Notes: a model not told the origin generated them from the letters alone. A stretch of DNA of 64,000 nucleotides from Dryocola boscaweniae (GCF_025215095.1 NZ_JALHAP010000082.1:310001-374000), one strand, 5' to 3'. Positions 24,049 through 33,302 are shown, counted from the first letter of the stretch. Translations and numbers: made by a program.

Positions 24049-24982
24049 CGAAAGCTCCCAGACGCTTCACAAGCGTCAGATAAATGGCGATCAGCACGAT
24101 GGGCACAAGCGTAAACGCCGCCGCCATCGGCATATTGCCAATCGCTCCCTGCTGGGAATAAACCATGTTGCCGATAAAATAGCCCGGCGGCCCAACCAGT
24201 TGCGGCACGATGAAGTCACCCAGCGTTAAGGAAAAGGTGAATATCGATCCGGCCGCCACGCCCGGGATCGCAAGCGGCAGAATAACGTGGCGGAAAGTCT
24301 GGGTTGGCCGGGCGCCCAAATCCGCAGAAGCCTGAAGCAGCGACGGCGGCAAGCGTTCAAGCGCAGCCTGAATCGGCAAAATCATAAACGGCAGCCAGAT
24401 ATAGAGAAACACCAGGAATCGGCCCAGACCGGAGGTAGAGAGCGTATTTCCGCCCAGCGCGGGAAAACTCAGCATAGCGCTGAGGATCGGCTCAAGCCCG
24501 AGGTGTTGCAGGAACCACTGCGCCACGCCATCCCGCGCAAGCAGCAACGTCCACGCGTAAGCTTTGACAATGTAGCTCGCCCACATCGGCAGCATCACGG
24601 CGATATAAAAGAAGGCTTTTAATTTGCCGCTGGTATAGCGCGCCATGTACCAGGCCATCGGAAAAGCCAGCACCGCGCTTGCCAGGGTAACCACTATCGC
24701 CATGGTGAGCGTGCGTAAAATAATGTCGTAATTAGCCGGATGGAAAAGCGCCGCCAGGTTCGCCAGCGTCAAATCCGGCGTAACCGACATAGTGAAATCA
24801 TCAAAGGTATAGAACCCCTGCCAGAGCAGCGTCAGCAAAGATCCAAAGTAGATAACGCCAAACCACAGCAGCGGCGGGAGCAGCAATAGCGCCAGCCAGA
24901 ACGCGGGCCGCTGCCAGAGAAAAGTCGTTATACGGCGCATCAGCCGCCTGTCGTTGCGGGCTGCGGGAAGGCTCATATCCAT
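24038..24982 (-). CDS. ydcU: YdcU, ABC transporter permease (polyamine type)
   Basis: A permease of about 314 residues with six helices and the EAA-like loop LLQASADLGARPTQTFRHVI. It is nearly identical in the core to E. coli YdcU (313). I place the start at 24982 (ATG preceded by AGGAAGGA); an ATG at 24976 is equally possible. A longer frame to 25048 only reads backwards into ydcT. The SD lies in the last codons of ydcT, so translation is coupled. Confidence 0.9.
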   Translation of the reverse strand: MDMSLPAARNDRRLMRRITTFLWQRPAFWLALLLLPPLLWFGVIYFGSLLTLLWQGFYTFDDFTMSVTPDLTLANLAALFHPANYDIILRTLTMAIVVTLASAVLAFPMAWYMARYTSGKLKAFFYIAVMLPMWASYIVKAYAWTLLLARDGVAQWFLQHLGLEPILSAMLSFPALGGNTLSTSGLGRFLVFLYIWLPFMILPIQAALERLPPSLLQASADLGARPTQTFRHVILPLAIPGVAAGSIFTFSLTLGDFIVPQLVGPPGYFIGNMVYSQQGAIGNMPMAAAFTLVPIVLIAIYLTLVKRLGAFDAL

Positions 24983-24983
24983 C

Positions 24984-25997
24984 TCATCCTTCCTCATGTA
25001 GCGGCACCATTGCCGCTCGCGGCCAGGCCGCCAGCACCTGCTGCCCAATCTGGTAGCGCTCTTCGCTTACCAGTCGCTGTGGATTAGCCTCGCTGACCAG
25101 CAGCTTTTCACCGTCGGTCAGACGCAGCTCCAGACGCGTGGCCGCTCCCTGATAATGAATTTCCTGTATGGTCCCGGCGGCCTGAATTTCGCCTTCGCGG
25201 TCGATAACGATGTGCTCCGGACGCAGCGAAAAGAGCTTTTCATCGCCGCAAAGCTTCACCGCAAGCGAAGGCGCAATCACGTTAGAAGTCCCAACGAAGC
25301 CTGCGACAAAAGCGGTACGTGGCTGCATATAAAGCTGGCGCGGCGTATCGACCTGCTCGATTCGCCCGTTGTTGAAAACCGCCACCCGGTCAGACATCGA
25401 CAGTGCTTCGCTCTGATCGTGGGTGACGAAGATAAAAGTGATGCCCAGTTCGCGCTGGAGCTTTTTTAACTCGCCCTGCATTTGCTCGCGAAGTTTTAAA
25501 TCGAGCGCGCCGAGAGGTTCATCAAGCAGCAAAACACGGGGGCGATTGACCAGAGCACGGGCCAAAGCCACGCGCTGACGCTGCCCGCCAGAAAGCTGGG
25601 ACGGTTTGCGGGCATGAACAAATCCAAGCGCGACCTGCTCAAGCGCGGCCTGCGCCGCAGCCTGGCGGGTTTTCTTATCCACGCCCTTCACCATCAGACC
25701 GTAAGCAACGTTTTCCAGCACCGTCATATGGGGGAACAAGGCATAGTCCTGAAAAACCGTGTTCACATCGCGCTGATAGGGCGGCACGTCCTGCGCCTGT
25801 TTACCAAAGATCGAAATGGTGCCGCTGGAAACCTGCTCAAAACCGGCAATCATCCGCAGGCAGGTGGTTTTGCCCGAGCCGGACGGCCCGAGCAGCGAGA
25901 AGAACTCTCCGTCGGCAATATCAATGGACACGCCGTCCACGGCGCGCACATCGCCATAAACCCGCGAAACGTTATCAAACTGTACGGCATAAGACAT
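24984..25997 (-). CDS. ydcT: YdcT, ABC transporter ATPase (polyamine type)
   Basis: A 337-residue ABC ATPase: Walker A GPSGSGKT (about 37-44), signature LSGGQRQRVALARAL, Walker B VLLLDEPLGALD and switch His in FVTHDQSEALSMSD, followed by a C-terminal TOBE regulatory domain. Same size as E. coli YdcT (337). SD GGAGG precedes the ATG; 14 bases separate it from ydcS. Confidence 0.94.
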   Translation of the reverse strand: MSYAVQFDNVSRVYGDVRAVDGVSIDIADGEFFSLLGPSGSGKTTCLRMIAGFEQVSSGTISIFGKQAQDVPPYQRDVNTVFQDYALFPHMTVLENVAYGLMVKGVDKKTRQAAAQAALEQVALGFVHARKPSQLSGGQRQRVALARALVNRPRVLLLDEPLGALDLKLREQMQGELKKLQRELGITFIFVTHDQSEALSMSDRVAVFNNGRIEQVDTPRQLYMQPRTAFVAGFVGTSNVIAPSLAVKLCGDEKLFSLRPEHIVIDREGEIQAAGTIQEIHYQGAATRLELRLTDGEKLLVSEANPQRLVSEERYQIGQQVLAAWPRAAMVPLHEEG

Positions 25998-26011
25998 GTC
26001 GGCCTCCGGGT

Positions 26012-27157
26012 TTAACGGCCACCCATAATGGCGATATAGTCCTGCGTCCAGCGGCTGTAGGGCACAAATTTACCGCCGTTTGCGACCGGCGTTTTCCAGA
26101 ACACTATCTTATCGAAGTAGTTGTAACCGTTGGTTTCGCAGCCCTTGTCGCCCAGCAGCGTGCTGGCTTTACAGCCTTGCGCCACGGCGGGCAGCGAGCC
26201 GAACCATGCCGCCACGTCGCCCTGAACTTTTGGCTTCAATGACCAGTTCATCCATTTGTAGGCGCAGTTCATATGCTTCGCATCGGCGTGCAGCATAGTG
26301 GTATCCGCCCAGCCGGTGACGCCTTCTTTCGGGAATACGGTTGCGACGGGCTGCCCTTCGCCTTTTAAAGCGTTCGCCTGATAAGGCCAGGCGCTGGAGG
26401 CCACTACGCCCTCGTTTTTGAAATCGCTCATCTGAACGGTGGTGTCGTGCCAGTAGCGGTGGATCAGCGCGTGCTGATCGCGCAGCACCTTAAGCACGGC
26501 CTGATATTGCTCTTCGGTGAGCTGATACGGGTCGGAAATGCCAAGCTGCGGCTGGGTGGCTTTAACATAAAGCGCGGCATCGGCGATATAAATCGGGCCG
26601 TCGTAGGCCTGCACGCGGCCCTGGTTTGTTTTGCCATCAGGGAGGTCTTGTTTCACAAACACCACGCCCCAGCTATCAGGCGGCGTTGTGAACGTTTTTG
26701 TGTTGTACATCAGTAGGTTCGGCCCCCACTGATAAGGCGTGCCGTAGACTTTACCGTCCACGTTAAACCAGGAGCCTTTTTCCAGACGCGGATCGACATC
26801 TTTCCAGTTCGGGATGAGCGCGGTATTTATCGGCTGAACACGCTTGCCCATAATCAAACGCAGCGATGCATCCCCCGACGCGGTCACCAGGTCGTATCCG
26901 CCTTTCGCCATCAGGCTCACCATTTCATCGGAGGTCGCCGCCGTTTTGACATTCACCTTGCAACCGGTTTCTTTCTCAAAATCGGTTACCCAGTCGTACT
27001 GCTTATCCGTGTCGCCCCGCTCGATATAGCCCGGCCAGGCGATGATATCCAGTTGCCCTTCACCGTCGCCGATTTGCGTGGGAAGCCCCGCCGCCTGTGC
27101 TGAAAGCACGGTCAAACAGAGGGAGGAAAGGGTCCACAGAGCCTGTCTTGTACGCAT
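26012..27157 (-). CDS. ydcS: YdcS, periplasmic polyamine-type binding protein
   Basis: A 381-residue periplasmic solute-binding protein with a signal peptide (about 1-22, cleaved after AQAA). It belongs to the spermidine/putrescine-binding family (PotD/PotF-like); QLDIIAWPGYIERG and YGTPYQWGPNLLMYNTKTF are typical. It is the first gene of the ydcSTUV-patD operon, with SD CAGGAGT. E. coli YdcS has also been reported to act as a polyhydroxybutyrate synthase. Length matches E. coli YdcS (381). Confidence 0.93.
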   Translation of the reverse strand: MRTRQALWTLSSLCLTVLSAQAAGLPTQIGDGEGQLDIIAWPGYIERGDTDKQYDWVTDFEKETGCKVNVKTAATSDEMVSLMAKGGYDLVTASGDASLRLIMGKRVQPINTALIPNWKDVDPRLEKGSWFNVDGKVYGTPYQWGPNLLMYNTKTFTTPPDSWGVVFVKQDLPDGKTNQGRVQAYDGPIYIADAALYVKATQPQLGISDPYQLTEEQYQAVLKVLRDQHALIHRYWHDTTVQMSDFKNEGVVASSAWPYQANALKGEGQPVATVFPKEGVTGWADTTMLHADAKHMNCAYKWMNWSLKPKVQGDVAAWFGSLPAVAQGCKASTLLGDKGCETNGYNYFDKIVFWKTPVANGGKFVPYSRWTQDYIAIMGGR

Positions 27158-27450
27158 TGCGTGTACTCCTGTCTGAAAGATAAAGGCGGCATATAAGTGC
27201 CGAAGTGCGAAAAAGTCCCCGTAAAAAAAACAATAGCCTGCGCCAATATGACAAGCATGGCGGCGGCGGTAAATTTCATCAGGTTGTGATAGACCGCGCA
27301 GTAAAACTTAAGCGGCGCGCTTCGCAGATTTAGCCGGTCGGCGCTACCATAAGGGGTTATTTTTTCAAGTGTAGACAGCCATATACCACGCCGCTTCGTT
27401 AAGGACGGGTTTTTGCTAACTATTGAAATTTCATATGGATGGAGGGGAAA

Positions 27451-27837
27451 ATGCAGGTTGCCCATATCGCTTTGTGGACGAACAATCTTGAACGCGCAGC
27501 CTCGTTCTGGCGTGAACATTTTAATGCCAGCGTGGGAGATGCTTACCACTCGAAGCGGCGCGAAGGTTTTATCTCGCACTTCGTCCAGCTTGCAAACGGC
27601 CCGGCGCTGGAATTAATGACGTTGCCAGGCCTGATTGATAAACCCCCGCGTGAAGATAACCGCACCGGCTGGGCGCATATCGCCATCAGCCTGGGTTCCG
27701 TGGAAGCCGTGGATAGACTGGCCGCCGCACTCGAACCACAGGGCGCGCTGGTTCATGCCGCACGCTGGACGGGCGATGGCTTTTACGAAGCGGTGATTGC
27801 CGACCCTGATGGCAATCTGATTGAGATCACTTCCTGA
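27451..27837 (+). CDS. VOC family protein (glyoxalase/dioxygenase fold)
   Basis: A 128-residue single-subunit VOC protein with two beta-alpha-beta-beta-beta modules: VAHIALWTNNLERAASFW and the second WAHIAISLGSVEAVDRL, ending PDGNLIEIT. Candidate metal ligands are H in VAHIAL, E in LELMTL, H in WAHIAI and E in NLIEIT. Such proteins act as lactoylglutathione lyase-like enzymes or antibiotic resistance proteins; the reaction is not clear. I choose ATG 27451 because the SD GGAGGGG lies just ahead; an upstream ATG at 27439 overlaps that SD. Confidence 0.8.
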   Translation: MQVAHIALWTNNLERAASFWREHFNASVGDAYHSKRREGFISHFVQLANGPALELMTLPGLIDKPPREDNRTGWAHIAISLGSVEAVDRLAAALEPQGALVHAARWTGDGFYEAVIADPDGNLIEITS

Positions 27838-27880
27838 TGTTCTACGCTTAAGGCTGGCTTTTTAATCTTCCGGAGGCACC

Positions 27881-28309
27881 ATGACCATCTCTTCTCGCAA
27901 CCAGTTAGCGGGCAAAGTCAGCAACGTTACCGATGGCGCGGTAAATGACGAAGTTGAAATCACCCTAAACAGCGGCGGTAAGCTGATAGCTGTCGTTACG
28001 CGCAATAGCGTGGAGGCGCTGGGTTTGAAACCCGGCAAAGAAGTGATTGCTTTAATTAAGGCTCCCTGGGTCACGCTGGCTAGCGAAGATTGCGGCTATC
28101 AGTTTTCCGCACGCAACCAGTTCCCGGGCTCGGTACTTTCTCTGTTAAGGGGCGCGGTAAACACCACGGTAAGCGTGTCCATTGACGGCGGTTCGGAGCT
28201 GACGGCCGTTATCACTAACGAAGCCGCCGATGAAATGGCGCTAAAGAACGGCAGCCGCTTAATCGCGCTGATTAAGGCTTCCTCCGTTTTGCTTGCGGTA
28301 AAGAAATAA
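27881..28309 (+). CDS. Di-Mop molybdate-binding protein (molbindin)
   Basis: A 142-residue protein made of two tandem Mop/TOBE domains: SSRNQLAGKVSNVTDGAVND (about 4-23) and SARNQFPGSVLSLLRGAVNT (about 74-93), each ending in an (L/I)IKAS/APxVxLA strand. This is the architecture of ModG-type molbindins, which store or buffer molybdate in the cytoplasm. SD CCGGAGG precedes the ATG. It could supply molybdenum for the molybdoenzyme operon at 36.4 kb, but that link is inference. Confidence 0.85.
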   Translation: MTISSRNQLAGKVSNVTDGAVNDEVEITLNSGGKLIAVVTRNSVEALGLKPGKEVIALIKAPWVTLASEDCGYQFSARNQFPGSVLSLLRGAVNTTVSVSIDGGSELTAVITNEAADEMALKNGSRLIALIKASSVLLAVKK

Positions 28310-28315
28310 ATTCCT

Positions 28316-28363
28316 GCACTTTAATCCTGACCCCTTTCTCCGCAAAAGGTCAGGATTAAGTGC
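28316..28363. repeat. Long hairpin downstream of the molbindin gene
   Basis: GCACTTTAATCCTGACC (28316-28332) pairs with GGTCAGGATTAAGTGC (28348-28363), a 16-bp stem with a single bulged base and a 15-base loop. There is no T-run on either side, so it is a weak intrinsic terminator, or an RNA stability element. Confidence 0.6.
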
Positions 28364-28406
28364 CGCAGATTGTAAGCGTTGAAAACAGCTCTACCGGACT
28401 GGCGGA

Positions 28407-29105
28407 TTGACCTGCCCTAAACGATGCGCATGCTTTCAAGATCGGCAATCAGCCCCGGCCCCGTTGGCTGCCATGCTTCGTGCAGAGGGGCGCCTGGGTA
28501 GCCTTGCAAACGGCGGCGGAGAAGAGGGTTGTTTTCTGGTCGGCGGGCATTTCCTGCTTTCAGGCCACCTGGCGCAGATGCTTTTAGGGGCGTTACCGCC
28601 CATCGTGCATATTCGTCATGAGAGTGATAGAGCCGCAATGCGCTGGTCGCTTGAGCGAATGGCCGATGAGGTGCGCCATCCGCAGCCTGGCGGCGTGCTG
28701 ATCGTCCAGCAACTGGCGTATATGATGCTGATCCAGGCGCTGCGGCTGCATCTGAACAATGCCGCCAGTATCGGCGTCGGCTGGCTGTTTGCCCTTGCCG
28801 ATAAGAAAATGAGCGCCGCCATCGCCTGTATGCACGATGACCCGGGGCATAACTGGACGCTGCAAACGCTCGCCGCTCGGGTGGGAATATCCCGCTCGGT
28901 GTTCGCCAGACGCTTCAAGGAAACAGTAGGTACCTCGCCCATCGAATACCTGACGCAGTGGCGGATGCAACTGGCCTGCGAGCGACTCAAAAATTCCGAC
29001 GAGGCCATCCAGCGCATCGCTTTGTCACTGGGCTACGAGTCTGAGAGCGCGTTTGGCAAGGCGTTTAAACGCGTTGTTGGTCACTCGCCGGGACGGCACC
29101 GATAA
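28407..29105 (+). pseudogene. AraC-family regulator missing its N-terminal cupin half
   Basis: From about 28500 the frame encodes a recognisable AraC regulator of the cupin_6 type: GGGEEGCFLVGGHFLLSG, LLGALPPIVHIRHESD, then the DNA-binding domain with WTLQTLAARVGISRSVFARR and IALSLGYESESAFGKAFKR. Family members are about 300 residues and begin roughly 100 residues earlier with the first cupin strands. Here the sequence before LANGGGEEG is unrelated and overlaps the stub of a minus-strand oxidoreductase. A deletion between two divergent genes explains both ends. The two HTH motifs look intact, but there is no obvious promoter or ribosome site, so it is probably not functional. Confidence 0.65.
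28417..28500 (-). pseudogene. C-terminal remnant of an NAD(P)-binding SDR/epimerase-type gene
   Basis: About 27 codons on the minus strand ending in a TAG stop encode GYPGAPLHEAWQPTGPGLIA followed by DLESMRIV, which reads like the C-terminus of an NmrA/SDR-type oxidoreductase (the WQPT-x-P-x-L-x-x-DLE ending). Upstream of that the frame runs into the AraC-type gene on the other strand and loses any resemblance. It looks like half of a divergent pair cut by a deletion near 28490-28500. The family call is by recalled pattern. Confidence 0.5.
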
Positions 29106-29151
29106 ACAACGTGCCGTTCCCTTTGCTGCCACAGCCGCCCGGTCTGATAAA

Positions 29152-30570
29152 TCATCCTTGCTCCTTGATTTGCTGGTTAATTAAACGTGACAACGTCACC
29201 ACGGCCTGTTGCTCTCTTTCGCCCCACGGCCATGAGGCGTTCAGGCGGAAATAGTTATCCCAGGCGCGGCCGGTGGTGAACATTTTCCCCGGCGCGATAC
29301 TGATTTTATGCGCGATGGCCTGTTCGCTAAGCAGGCTGGCATCCATATATTCCGGCAGTTCAACCCATAAAAAATAGCCGCTTTCGCTGTGATGGATTTT
29401 CACCTCCGCAGGAAAAAGCGTGTGCAGCGCCTGCCAGGCCTGCTGTTTGCGTTCGGCCAGTATTCGTCTCAAGCGGCGCAGGTGCGTGTCGTAACGTTTG
29501 GTTGCCAGATAATCCACAAGCGCTAACTGCATGGGCGAACTGGTGGAAAGCGTGCTCATTAATTGCAGTTGTTGAATGCGCCGCGCATGTTTGCCCGCCG
29601 CTACCCAGCCAATACGAAAACCCGCGACGAGGCATTTTGAAAACGACGAGCAGTGCAGCGTAATGCCCTTCTCGTCCCAGGCTCGGGCAGGCAAAGGACG
29701 CGCCCGGCCATAATAAAGCTCGCTGTAAACGTCATCCTCAATCAGCGTGACGTTATGCTCCTGTAGCAGCGACACGAGCTGCTGTTTTTTCTCCGGCGTA
29801 AGGGTTACGCCCAGCGGATTCTGGCTGTTGGTCATCAGCCAGCAGGCTTTTACGGGATAATCGTTCAGCGCCTGCTTTAGTGCCGCAATATCGATGCCGT
29901 TTTGCGGATCCGTTGCGACCGAAAGCGCCTTTAGCCTCAGTCGTTCAAGCGCCTGAAGCGCGCCGTAAAAACACGGGTTTTCAACGATTACCCAGTCGCC
30001 GGGTTCGGTCACGGCCTGCAGGCTCAGGTTTAAAGCTTCCAGCGCCCCTGCGGTAATAACAATTTCATCCGGGGAAACCTGCATCCCCTGCTGCGCGTAA
30101 CGGCGCGCAATGGCGTGGCGCAGGGCTTCGTTGCCCGGAGGCAGGTTTTCAATCACGCTCATGGCGGTGGCGGTTTTGCTGACCGTTGCAAGGGAGCGAT
30201 TTAACTGCTGAAGCGGAAACAGGCGCGGGTCGGGAAACGCGGAGCCAAACGGCACTACAGAAGCGTCACAGCTCGCCTGCAGCACATCAAAGATATAGGT
30301 GTTGATATCCACGGACTCGTCGCGCATCACTTTTACCGGCGCGGGCGCGCTGTGCGTAACCGGGCGCGGCGCAACGTAATAACCAGACTGAGGACGAGCC
30401 ACAATCACGCCCTGGCTTTCAAGTACCTGATACGCATGGCCCACGGTCATAAAGCTCATGCCGCTGTGGGTGACCTGCTCGCGTAAAGACGGCAGGCGAT
30501 CGCCCGGTAGCCAAGCCCCCAGAGCTATCTGGTCTATAATTTGTTGCGCCAGTTGCTGGTACTTTTTCAT
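29152..30570 (-). CDS. ydcR: YdcR, MocR-type GntR regulator / aminotransferase-like protein
   Basis: A protein of about 472 residues with an N-terminal GntR winged helix (about 1-75, LGAWLPGDRLPSLREQVT) joined to a fold-type I aminotransferase domain; the PLP lysine is in CSSFSKCLVAGFRIGW. It matches E. coli YdcR in length and opening (MKKYQQLAQQ). I place the start at 30570 by that match; an ATG four codons upstream (30582) lacks a ribosome site. In E. coli ydcR lies upstream of ydcS; here the VOC gene, the molbindin and a deletion scar separate them. MocR proteins usually sense amino acids or PLP derivatives. Confidence 0.9.
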   Translation of the reverse strand: MKKYQQLAQQIIDQIALGAWLPGDRLPSLREQVTHSGMSFMTVGHAYQVLESQGVIVARPQSGYYVAPRPVTHSAPAPVKVMRDESVDINTYIFDVLQASCDASVVPFGSAFPDPRLFPLQQLNRSLATVSKTATAMSVIENLPPGNEALRHAIARRYAQQGMQVSPDEIVITAGALEALNLSLQAVTEPGDWVIVENPCFYGALQALERLRLKALSVATDPQNGIDIAALKQALNDYPVKACWLMTNSQNPLGVTLTPEKKQQLVSLLQEHNVTLIEDDVYSELYYGRARPLPARAWDEKGITLHCSSFSKCLVAGFRIGWVAAGKHARRIQQLQLMSTLSTSSPMQLALVDYLATKRYDTHLRRLRRILAERKQQAWQALHTLFPAEVKIHHSESGYFLWVELPEYMDASLLSEQAIAHKISIAPGKMFTTGRAWDNYFRLNASWPWGEREQQAVVTLSRLINQQIKEQG

Positions 30571-30716
30571 GTATGCTCGCATTTCGTAACTATATCACCG
30601 CCCTAAAAATACGCTTTTTTTGTTAACTGTTATAGGCAAATAAGCATGTTCTGTTTCTGACCCTGCCTGAGGTGAAGGACTACCATAGCCCGGTCTTTTG
30701 CGCCGTGAGGTTATGT

Positions 30717-32117
30717 ATGTTTGGTTTAGATGCTTTTCACCTGGCGAGGCTTCAGTTCGCGTTTACTGTCTCCTTCCATATTCTTTTTCCGGCTATCACC
30801 ATCGGACTTGCCAGCTATCTGGCGGTGCTCGAAGGGTTATGGCTAAAAACAAAAAATCCGGTTTACCGTTCGCTTTATCATTTCTGGGTGAAGATCTTTG
30901 CCGTTAACTTTGGCATGGGCGTTGTTTCAGGCCTGGTCATGGCCTACCAGTTCGGCACCAACTGGAGCGGTTTTTCGCAGTTCGCCGGCAGCATTACCGG
31001 CCCGCTTCTTACCTATGAAGTGCTGACCGCATTCTTCCTTGAAGCAGGTTTCCTTGGCGTAATGCTGTTTGGCTGGAATCGTGTGGGACCCGGCCTGCAT
31101 TTCTTCGCCACCTGCATGGTGGCGCTGGGCACACTGATGTCCACTTTTTGGATCCTCGCCTCAAATAGCTGGATGCATACGCCGCAGGGCTTTGAGATCG
31201 TCAACGGGCAGGTGGTGCCGGTTGACTGGTTTGCGGTGATCTTTAACCCTTCGTTCCCGTATCGCCTGCTGCATATGTCCATTGCGGCATTTCTTAGCAG
31301 CGCCTTTTTTGTCGGCGCTTCTGCGGCCTGGCATCTGCTGCGCGGCAATAAATCGCCCGCGGTGAAAACGATGTTTTCTATGGCGCTATGGATGGCGGTC
31401 ATCGTCACCCCGGTGCAGGCGATCGTCGGCGATATGCATGGCCTGAACACTCTTGAGCATCAGCCAGCGAAAATTGCCGCTATCGAAGGCCACTGGGAGA
31501 ATGCGCCGGGTGAGCCGACGCCTTTGCTGCTGTTCGGCCTGCCGGATATGGAGCAGGAGCGAACAAAATTCGGTCTGGAAATCCCGGCGCTGGGCAGTCT
31601 TATTCTCACCCACAGTCTTAATAAGCAGGTCCCGGCGTTAAAAGAGTTTCCGAAAGAAAACCGTCCCAACTCCACCATCGTGTTCTGGTCGTTCCGCATT
31701 ATGGTCGGCCTTGGCCTGCTGATGCTGTTGCTCGGGGTGCTAAGCCTTTGGCTGCGCTACCGTCAGCGTCTGTATGAGAGCCGCCCTTTCCTGCATTTCG
31801 CTTTATGGATGGGGCCGGCAGGCCTGATTGCCATTCTTGCAGGTTGGGTGACTACGGAAGTGGGACGTCAACCCTGGGTGGTTTATGGCCTGCTGCGCAC
31901 GAGGGACGCGGTTTCCGCACACGGGGATCTGCAGATGTCCATCAGCCTGCTGATGTTCTTCGTGGTGTATATGTCGGTGTTTGGCGTGGGCTATAGCTAT
32001 CTGGTGAGATTAATCAAAAAAGGTCCGCAGCCCTTCGATGATACCTCTCCTCCGACCGACGGCACCCCGGCTCGTCCGCTTTCTGCGGCACCTGAACCCC
32101 TTGAGGAGAAACGCTAA
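30717..32117 (+). CDS. cioA: Cyanide-insensitive bd-type quinol oxidase subunit I (CioA/CydA-like)
   Basis: A 466-residue integral membrane oxidase subunit with about nine helices. Haem ligand His is in TVSFHILFPA (about residue 21) and another in RLLHMSIAAF; the quinol-site motif GRQPWVVYG is present. The periplasmic Q-loop is the short form, typical of CioA-type enzymes rather than E. coli CydA (522 residues). It reduces O2 to water with ubiquinol or menaquinol. I choose ATG 30717 (SD GAGG); an upstream frame start at 30672 has no homology. The stop overlaps the cioB start by one base (TAATG). Confidence 0.9.
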   Translation: MFGLDAFHLARLQFAFTVSFHILFPAITIGLASYLAVLEGLWLKTKNPVYRSLYHFWVKIFAVNFGMGVVSGLVMAYQFGTNWSGFSQFAGSITGPLLTYEVLTAFFLEAGFLGVMLFGWNRVGPGLHFFATCMVALGTLMSTFWILASNSWMHTPQGFEIVNGQVVPVDWFAVIFNPSFPYRLLHMSIAAFLSSAFFVGASAAWHLLRGNKSPAVKTMFSMALWMAVIVTPVQAIVGDMHGLNTLEHQPAKIAAIEGHWENAPGEPTPLLLFGLPDMEQERTKFGLEIPALGSLILTHSLNKQVPALKEFPKENRPNSTIVFWSFRIMVGLGLLMLLLGVLSLWLRYRQRLYESRPFLHFALWMGPAGLIAILAGWVTTEVGRQPWVVYGLLRTRDAVSAHGDLQMSISLLMFFVVYMSVFGVGYSYLVRLIKKGPQPFDDTSPPTDGTPARPLSAAPEPLEEKR

Positions 32118-33130
32118 TGGGCATCGATCTTTCCATTATCTGGTTTGTGATCATCGTCTTTTCCACGCTGATGTATATCGTGATGGACGGTTTTGATCTG
32201 GGCATCGGCATCCTGTTTCCGTTTATTCGCGATAACGCCGACCGTGACGTAATGGTTAACAGCGTAGCGCCCGTCTGGGACGGCAATGAAACCTGGCTGG
32301 TGCTCGGCGGGGCAGGATTGTTTGGCGCTTTCCCACTGGCTTATGCGGTCATCGTCGATGCGTTGACCATTCCGTTAACCCTGATGTTGATCGGGCTGAT
32401 TTTCCGCGGCGTGGCGTTTGAGTTTCGCTTCAAAGCCACGCCTGCTCATCGCCCGTTCTGGGATAAAGCTTTTCTTGTCGGCTCGATTCTGGCGACGTTC
32501 TGCCAGGGCATTGTTGTCGGAGCGGTTATTTCCGGCTTCCCGGTTGCGGGCCGCGCCTTTGCGGGCACGCAGCTTGACTGGCTCACCGCTTTTAATCTGT
32601 TCTGCGGCGTGGGGTTAGTTGTGGCTTATGCCCTGCTTGGCGCAAGCTGGCTGGTGATGAAAAGTGAAGATCCTTTGCAGCAAAAGATGCGCGAACTGGT
32701 AAAACCGCTGCTGCTGGCGCTGCTGATTATCATGGCCATTATCAGCATCTGGACGCCGCTCACGCACTCGCAAATCGCTACGCGCTGGTTCAGCCTGCCG
32801 AATCTGTTCTGGCTGTTGCCGGTTCCTGTTCTGGTGGTTCTGTTCAGCTTCTGGTTATGGAAAAGTTCGTACTCCAAAACCAGCCTGCACAGCACGCCGT
32901 TTGTGCTGACGCTGGCGCTGATCTTTCTTGGGTTTAGCGGCCTGGGTATCAGTATCTGGCCGTATATTATTCCGCCTTCCGTTACGTTGTGGCAGGCGGC
33001 CGCTCCGCCGCAAAGCCAGGGCTTCATGCTGGTCGGCGCGCTGTTTATCATCCCGATAATTCTGGTCTACACCTTCTGGAGCTACTACGTGTTTCGCGGC
33101 AAAGTACAGCACGGCGAGGGCTATCATTGA
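32117..33130 (+). CDS. cioB: bd-type quinol oxidase subunit II (CioB/CydB-like)
   Basis: A 337-residue subunit with about nine helices; the opening IWFVIIVFSTLMYIVMDGFD and WDGNETWLVLGGAGLFGAFP are CydB/CioB signatures, the latter with the conserved E in GNETW. It partners CioA. It is coupled to cioA upstream and to the DUF2474 peptide downstream, each by a one-base overlap. Confidence 0.93.
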   Translation: MGIDLSIIWFVIIVFSTLMYIVMDGFDLGIGILFPFIRDNADRDVMVNSVAPVWDGNETWLVLGGAGLFGAFPLAYAVIVDALTIPLTLMLIGLIFRGVAFEFRFKATPAHRPFWDKAFLVGSILATFCQGIVVGAVISGFPVAGRAFAGTQLDWLTAFNLFCGVGLVVAYALLGASWLVMKSEDPLQQKMRELVKPLLLALLIIMAIISIWTPLTHSQIATRWFSLPNLFWLLPVPVLVVLFSFWLWKSSYSKTSLHSTPFVLTLALIFLGFSGLGISIWPYIIPPSVTLWQAAAPPQSQGFMLVGALFIIPIILVYTFWSYYVFRGKVQHGEGYH

Positions 33131-33252
33131 TGAAGAAAGTCGGAAAACGCCTGCTATGGCTGGTGGCAATCTGGGGCGGCAGCGTGCTGGCTCTGGCGGT
33201 GGTCAGCATGGGATTCAAATTGCTGATGAGCGCCGCCGGGTTTAAATCCTGA
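33130..33252 (+). CDS. DUF2474 family small membrane peptide of the Cio oxidase
   Basis: A 40-residue peptide, one transmembrane helix (about residues 9-32) with a basic N-terminus (MKKVGKRLLWLVAIWGGSVL). DUF2474 peptides follow cioB in many genomes and occupy the position of CydX in cydABX, so it is probably a structural subunit of the oxidase. The ATG overlaps the cioB stop by one base. A terminator follows. Confidence 0.85.
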   Translation: MKKVGKRLLWLVAIWGGSVLALAVVSMGFKLLMSAAGFKS

Positions 33253-33256
33253 AAAG

Positions 33257-33286
33257 CAAATCCACGCAAACGCGTGGATTTGTTTA
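33257..33286 (+). terminator. Terminator of the cio operon
   Basis: CAAATCCACGC and GCGTGGATTTG form a perfect 11-bp stem with the loop AAAC (33257-33282), followed by TTTA. Confidence 0.78.
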
Positions 33287-33302
33287 GCGCTCGCCCGAAC
33301 GC

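Noticed and set aside
27112..27579. 155-codon minus-strand frame upstream of ydcS
   Set aside because: Spans the ydcS promoter region and the start of the VOC gene; composition and translation look random.
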